Shown: positions 30,608 to 33,755 of the stretch, in pieces
Numbering within the stretch: the stretch's first letter is position 1
Layout: every line of letters begins with the position of its first letter
NCBI GenBank assembly: GCA_020439405.1
Contig: JAGQSS010000007.1
Coordinates: 1-33,755 of the forward strand
Reading direction: 5' to 3'
Length of the DNA stretch: 33,755 bases
Origin: Ilumatobacter sp.
Lineage (GTDB): Bacteria > Actinomycetota > Acidimicrobiia > Acidimicrobiales > Ilumatobacteraceae
The notes under the pieces: model-generated
Seen by the model: the letters and a program-made list of their open reading frames with translations, nothing else
Database searches by the model: none
What the model was told of the DNA's origin: nothing
Translations under genes and position numbers: made by a program

Positions 30608-32158
30608 TCAGATGGCGCGGCCGGCGGCCTTCCAGTACTCGTCCTTCAGGAGGCGCTTGTAGAGCTTGCCGGTCGGGTGACGGGGGAGCTCCTCGCGGAA
30701 GTCGACGCTGCGGGGGCACTTCACGTCGGCGAGGTGCTCACGGCAGTACTTGATGAGGCTGGCCGACAGGGCAGCAGCAGCTTCGTCGTCGGCGGGCATC
30801 TCGACCGGCTGGACGACAGCCTTGACCTCTTCGCCGAAGTCGTCGTTCGGCACACCGAACACGGCGACGTCGACCACGTCGGGGTGCATCGTGAGCACGT
30901 TCTCCGCCTCCTGCGGATAGATGTTCACGCCGCCCGAGATGATCATGTACGCCTTGCGGTCGGTGAGGTAGAGGTAGTTGTCCTCGTCGAGGTAGCCGAC
31001 GTCGCCGAGCGTCGACCAGCCCTTCGGGTGGCGCGAACCGGCGGTCTTCTCGGCGTCGTTGTGGTACTCGAACTGGGCGCCGCCCTCGAAGTAGACGGTG
31101 CCCGATTCGCCCGGCGGCACTTCTTCGCCGTCTTCGCCGACGATGTGGACCACGCAGTTGATCGGCATGCCGACCGTGCCCTGGTGGCCGAGCCACATCT
31201 CGCTGTTGCAGTAGCAGAAGCCGTTGCCCTCGGTGCCGGCGTAGTACTCGTGGAGCACCGGACCCCACCAGTCGATCATCTGCTTCTTCACGGGGATCGG
31301 GCAGGGTGCGGCGGCGTGGATGACGCACTCGAGCGACGAGACGTCGTACTGCGAGCGGGTCTCCTCGGGCAGCTTCAGCATGCGGACGAACATCGTCGGC
31401 ACGACCTGGCTGTGGGTGACCTGGAACTTCTCGATCAGCTGCAGGTACTCCTCGGCGTCGAACTTCGTCATGACGACGACGGTGGCGCCGATCGCGATGG
31501 TCGACATGCAGAAGCGCAGCGGAGCGGCGTGGTACAGCGGAGCAGGCGACAGATAGGTCTTCGTCGAGTCCATCCCGAACAGGACGCTGAGCATGCCGGC
31601 CACGCCGGTAACGCGCTCTTCGATCGGCTGCGGGTCGAGTGCCGGCATGACACCCTTCGGACGGCCGGTCGTGCCCGACGAGTAGAGCATGTCGGTGCCG
31701 GCGATCCGGCCCTCGAGCGGTTCGGCCGACTGCGCCTCGACCGTCGCCTCGTAGCTGTCGTACCCCTCGATCGTGTCGTCGAGCATGAGGCGCAGTTCGA
31801 GGTTCGGGCACGTGGGGATCAGCGCTTCGGCCTGCTCCGACTTGTACTTCGAGGTGATGTAGCCCCGGGCGCCACAGTCGTTGATGATGTACGCCAGTTC
31901 CTCGTCGTTCAGCCGCGAGGACGCCGCCGTGTAGATCAGGCCGGCGTACTCACAGCCCCACAGGATCTCGAGGTAGCGGGGATGGTTCTCCATGCAGAGC
32001 GCCACGTGGTCGCCGGGCTGGAAACCGGCAGTCCGGAACACCCTGCTCAGACGGTTCGCGGCGGCGTCGAGTTCGGCGAAGGTCTGGGTCCAGCCGGTGT
32101 CGGCCATGATGACGGCCGGCTTGTCGGGCTGGGTGGCGAGATGGGTCCCGGGGAACAT
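30608..32158 (-). CDS. Acyl-CoA synthetase / AMP-dependent ligase (FadD-like)
   Basis: 516 residues, ANL superfamily. P-loop YSSGTTGRPKGVM, motif EYYAGTEGNG, GWSTLGDVGYLDEDNYLYLTD with the ATP-ribose Asp, DRKAYMIISGGVNIYPQE at the hinge, and a catalytic Lys in PRHPTGKLYKR near the C-terminus. It activates a carboxylic acid to acyl-AMP and then the CoA thioester; the chain type is unknown. No signal or membrane helix. ATG at 32158 with TACGTT 7 nt upstream. An acyl-CoA dehydrogenase begins at 33372 on the other strand, so this end of the window concerns acyl-CoA metabolism. Confidence 0.94.
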   Translation of the reverse strand: MFPGTHLATQPDKPAVIMADTGWTQTFAELDAAANRLSRVFRTAGFQPGDHVALCMENHPRYLEILWGCEYAGLIYTAASSRLNDEELAYIINDCGARGYITSKYKSEQAEALIPTCPNLELRLMLDDTIEGYDSYEATVEAQSAEPLEGRIAGTDMLYSSGTTGRPKGVMPALDPQPIEERVTGVAGMLSVLFGMDSTKTYLSPAPLYHAAPLRFCMSTIAIGATVVVMTKFDAEEYLQLIEKFQVTHSQVVPTMFVRMLKLPEETRSQYDVSSLECVIHAAAPCPIPVKKQMIDWWGPVLHEYYAGTEGNGFCYCNSEMWLGHQGTVGMPINCVVHIVGEDGEEVPPGESGTVYFEGGAQFEYHNDAEKTAGSRHPKGWSTLGDVGYLDEDNYLYLTDRKAYMIISGGVNIYPQEAENVLTMHPDVVDVAVFGVPNDDFGEEVKAVVQPVEMPADDEAAAALSASLIKYCREHLADVKCPRSVDFREELPRHPTGKLYKRLLKDEYWKAAGRAI

Positions 32159-32165
32159 GGCGCCG

Positions 32166-32171
32166 AACGTA
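32166..32171 (-). promoter_or_regulatory. Putative -10 hexamer (TACGTT) of the acyl-CoA synthetase gene
   Basis: TACGTT on the minus strand ends 7 nt before the ATG at 32158; leaderless spacing. Confidence 0.45.
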
Positions 32172-32221
32172 GTTCGGGACCCTCCCGGTGTGCCGAATCG
32201 AACCGGCTCGAACCTGCTGGT

Positions 32222-32809
32222 TCAGGCGGCTTCGGTGGTCGTCACGACGGCCCCCGGCTGGGTCGCCGGTGGCCCGGGGTTGTTCGCCGTGCCCCGGCAG
32301 GCGAAGTCGATGTAGGCGTTGACTCGGGCGGCCGGATCGTCGTCGGGGAGCCAGCCCTCCTCCGCGGCGAGCTGTTCCTCCGACGGCAGGGTGGTCGACC
32401 CGGACGGCGAGGGCGGCACGGTGGCGTCGAGCGGCACGGTGTCGGTGGGCTCGATCTGGTCGGGGGCGAGTGTCGTCTCGACCTCTTCGCCGGGCACCGT
32501 GGCGCGGGTGCCGGTCTCGAGGGCGACGATGACGGCGCGGAACTCGACCTCGATCTCGGGCGGCACGTCGGGCAGCGCCGCCTGGTACGCCTCGAGGACC
32601 TGGTCGCGCGTGTCGATCGCCGGATCGTCGGGCAGCGACTCGTCGAGGGCGATCATCTGCTGGCAGAACGGGGTGAGGCGGATCGCGGGCTCGGTGACCT
32701 CGGGGACGACGACCTCGGGCTCGGTCGTGTCGGTCGTCTCGCTCGCCCCGGTGGGCGTGCACGCCGCAGCCGTCGCCACGGTCAGCAGGAGCAAAGGCAG
32801 CGCACGCAC
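32222..32809 (-). CDS. Small secreted lipoprotein of unknown function
   Basis: 195 residues from GTG at 32809. The N-terminus MRALPLLLLTVATAAAC is a lipoprotein signal with a plausible lipobox (AAAC), so the Cys at 17 would carry the lipid. A Thr/Glu/Pro linker (TTDTTEPEVVVPEVTEP) precedes a small domain with PFCQQMIALDESLPDDPA, YQAALPDVPPEIEVEF and, at the end, DDPAARVNAYIDFACRG. The two Cys (in FCQQM and FACRG) could form a disulphide. A second Thr/Pro/Ser-rich stretch lies between. I recognise no named family. The frame stays open to 33616 only because it runs through the hairpin array; that part is not coding. Confidence 0.75.
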   Translation of the reverse strand: MRALPLLLLTVATAAACTPTGASETTDTTEPEVVVPEVTEPAIRLTPFCQQMIALDESLPDDPAIDTRDQVLEAYQAALPDVPPEIEVEFRAVIVALETGTRATVPGEEVETTLAPDQIEPTDTVPLDATVPPSPSGSTTLPSEEQLAAEEGWLPDDDPAARVNAYIDFACRGTANNPGPPATQPGAVVTTTEAA

Positions 32810-32867
32810 CCGTAGGAGTGTGGCAGGCCCGACGCCCCACGCCACCGCACGACCCCGGCTCACGCTG

Positions 32868-33317
32868 GTTCTCGGCGGCGCCTGTCCCACCAACTGCACC
32901 CACAGCCACCGAGAACCCCACACTGCCCAGACACCCACGATCTCGGCGGCTTCAGGCCACGGCAGCGCGCCGGAATCCACCGAGATGCTGACTCCGAGGC
33001 CGTCGTGCTCGAGGTCATGTGCTCTGGAAGCAGCGAGCGACGGCGTGGCACCGATCTCGGTGAATCCAGTCCACCATATTGGACCCGGTTCACCGAGAAC
33101 CCCGCACCCACCCGGGCATCCACGATCTCGGCGGCTCCTGTGCCCGAAACCGCAACCACAGCCACCGAGAACCCCGCACCCACCCGGGCATCCACGATCT
33201 CGGCGGCTCCGGTGCCCGAAACCGCGACCACAGCCACCGAGAACCTCGCACGCGCCCGGACGACCCACGATCTCGGTGGCTGCCGTGCCCGAAACCGCCA
33301 CCACAGGCGCCGAGAAC
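32868..33317. repeat. Array of six hairpin units (TCTCGG...CCGAGA), about 72-bp period
   Basis: TCTCGG occurs at 32870, 32941, 33055, 33126, 33198 and 33271. Its complement CCGAGA occurs at 32909, 32980, 33093, 33165, 33237 and 33310, so each unit is 44-45 nt with complementary ends and can fold back. Stem bases extend past the hexamer: the 33055 unit pairs TCTCGGTGAA with TTCACCGAGA. Spacers are 26, 69, 27, 27 and 28 nt; the third and fourth are identical. The array occupies most of the 562-nt gene-free stretch 32810-33371 between a divergent lipoprotein gene and acyl-CoA dehydrogenase gene. The outer ends are mutually inverted (GTTCTCGGCG...CGCCGAGAAC). It is REP/BIME-like; no transposase is near. 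Confidence 0.88.
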
Positions 33318-33357
33318 TCCGAGGGCGTCCGGTTCGGCGTTGCAGCCGGCGCGTCGG

Positions 33358-33363
33358 TACGGT
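33358..33363 (+). promoter_or_regulatory. Putative -10 hexamer (TACGGT) of the acyl-CoA dehydrogenase gene
   Basis: TACGGT ends 8 nt before the ATG at 33372, just downstream of the hairpin array; leaderless spacing. Confidence 0.45.
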
Positions 33364-33371
33364 GCCGGGCC

Positions 33372-33755
33372 ATGAGCTCCGACGAAGCGCGCGTCACTGA
33401 CCTGGTCGAGCACCTGCTCGAGTCGCACCCCCCGGCCACCACGTCGGCCACCGAGTTCCTGGGCGCCCAGTACGACCTGGGTCTCGCCTGGATCCACTTC
33501 GACGAGGGGTACGGCGGTCTCGGCCTGAACCCGAAGTTGCAGCGGATCGTGAACGAGAAGATCCGCGACGCCGGCGGCCCGTTCTGCGGCCTGCGCAACC
33601 CGATCGGGTACGGCATGTGCGGTCCGACCGTGCACGTGTGGGGGAGCGACGACCAGAAGCAGCGCTACCTCCGCCCGCTCTTCACGTGCGAGGACATCTG
33701 GTGCCAGCTGTTCTCCGAGCCCGGCTCCGGCTCCGACTTCGCCGGTCTGTCGTCG
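33372..33755 (+). CDS. Acyl-CoA dehydrogenase, partial (N-terminal 128 residues)
   Basis: 128 codons from ATG at 33372 to the window edge with no stop. FDEGYGGLGLNPKLQRIVNE and IGYGMCGPTVHVWGSDDQKQRYLRPLF, then EDIWCQLFSEPGSGSDFAGL, are the N-terminal helical domain and the FAD/acyl-binding start of the beta domain of acyl-CoA dehydrogenases. These enzymes oxidise acyl-CoA to 2-enoyl-CoA with FAD and electron-transfer flavoprotein. The catalytic Glu lies outside the window. The FSEPGSGSD motif is intact. TACGGT sits at leaderless spacing from the start. Confidence 0.92.
   Translation, partial: MSSDEARVTDLVEHLLESHPPATTSATEFLGAQYDLGLAWIHFDEGYGGLGLNPKLQRIVNEKIRDAGGPFCGLRNPIGYGMCGPTVHVWGSDDQKQRYLRPLFTCEDIWCQLFSEPGSGSDFAGLSS

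Noticed and set aside
32860-33237. Repeat protein with 24-residue units encoded by the hairpin array (minus strand)
   Set aside because: Open only because the period is 72 nt, a multiple of three; the irregular units break the pattern, no start signal exists and the hairpin symmetry explains the conservation.
32868-33317. CRISPR array
   Set aside because: Repeats are hairpin units of 44-45 nt with variable interiors and two identical spacers, and there are no cas genes; spacing and structure do not fit.
1-33755. tRNA, rRNA or riboswitch genes
   Set aside because: By eye, no cloverleaf with GTTCRA-type arm, rRNA stretch or riboswitch core was found in the intergenic DNA; a covariance-model search was not possible here.

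Overview
The window is GC-rich, densely packed chromosomal DNA. It has many GTG starts, ATGA/TGATG stop-start overlaps, lipoproteins with long acidic linkers, and TANNNT hexamers placed almost directly on start codons (leaderless transcription). Together with the gene families present, this suggests a free-living actinobacterium, plausibly of the Acidimicrobiia (Ilumatobacter-like) type. That placement is inferred from style and content, because no rRNA or other marker gene is present. I saw no tRNA, rRNA, CRISPR, phage or insertion-sequence gene.

Layout. (1) 1-4317, minus strand: a tightly overlapping five-gene operon of a small unknown protein, a GMC oxidoreductase, two NAD-dependent epimerase/dehydratases and a PIG-V-like membrane glycosyltransferase cut by the window edge. 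(2) 4347-11379, minus strand: a complete peptide-type ABC importer (binding lipoprotein, two permeases, two ATPases) followed by an AlkA-like DNA glycosylase. A perfect 30-nt palindrome lies between the binding protein and the first permease. (3) 11623-14117: a PPK2 polyphosphate kinase, a purine-type phosphoribosyltransferase and a site-2 protease. (4) 14217-27134: a metabolic neighbourhood with an M20 N-carbamoyl amidohydrolase, a ThiY/NMT1-like binding protein with its permease and, further away, its likely ATPase, an SDR, a CrtI-like FAD oxidoreductase, a class III phosphodiesterase, a creatininase-family amidohydrolase, a cytosine-deaminase-like amidohydrolase, a luciferase-like flavin monooxygenase and a gamma-glutamyltransferase-like enzyme. 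The mix suggests uptake and ring opening of a nitrogen heterocycle, but the substrate cannot be read from sequence. (5) 27172-29384: a RimK ATP-grasp ligase fused to an RCK_C domain, divergent from a RimB-like retropepsin-fold protein and a small membrane protein. (6) 29338-33755: a glycerophosphodiester phosphodiesterase, a cupin, an acyl-CoA synthetase, a small lipoprotein and the start of an acyl-CoA dehydrogenase.

The most unusual signals are non-coding. Each of the three convergent gene junctions with room for it (15461-15548, 20374-20460, 25475-25564) carries a long, near-perfect inverted repeat. Each arm is itself a small palindrome around a shared GTCRG core, while the stem sequences are unrelated. 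Separately, 32868-33317 holds six spaced 44-45-nt hairpin units (TCTCGG...CCGAGA) in a divergent promoter region. About ten genes carry TANNNT 6-8 nt before the start codon.
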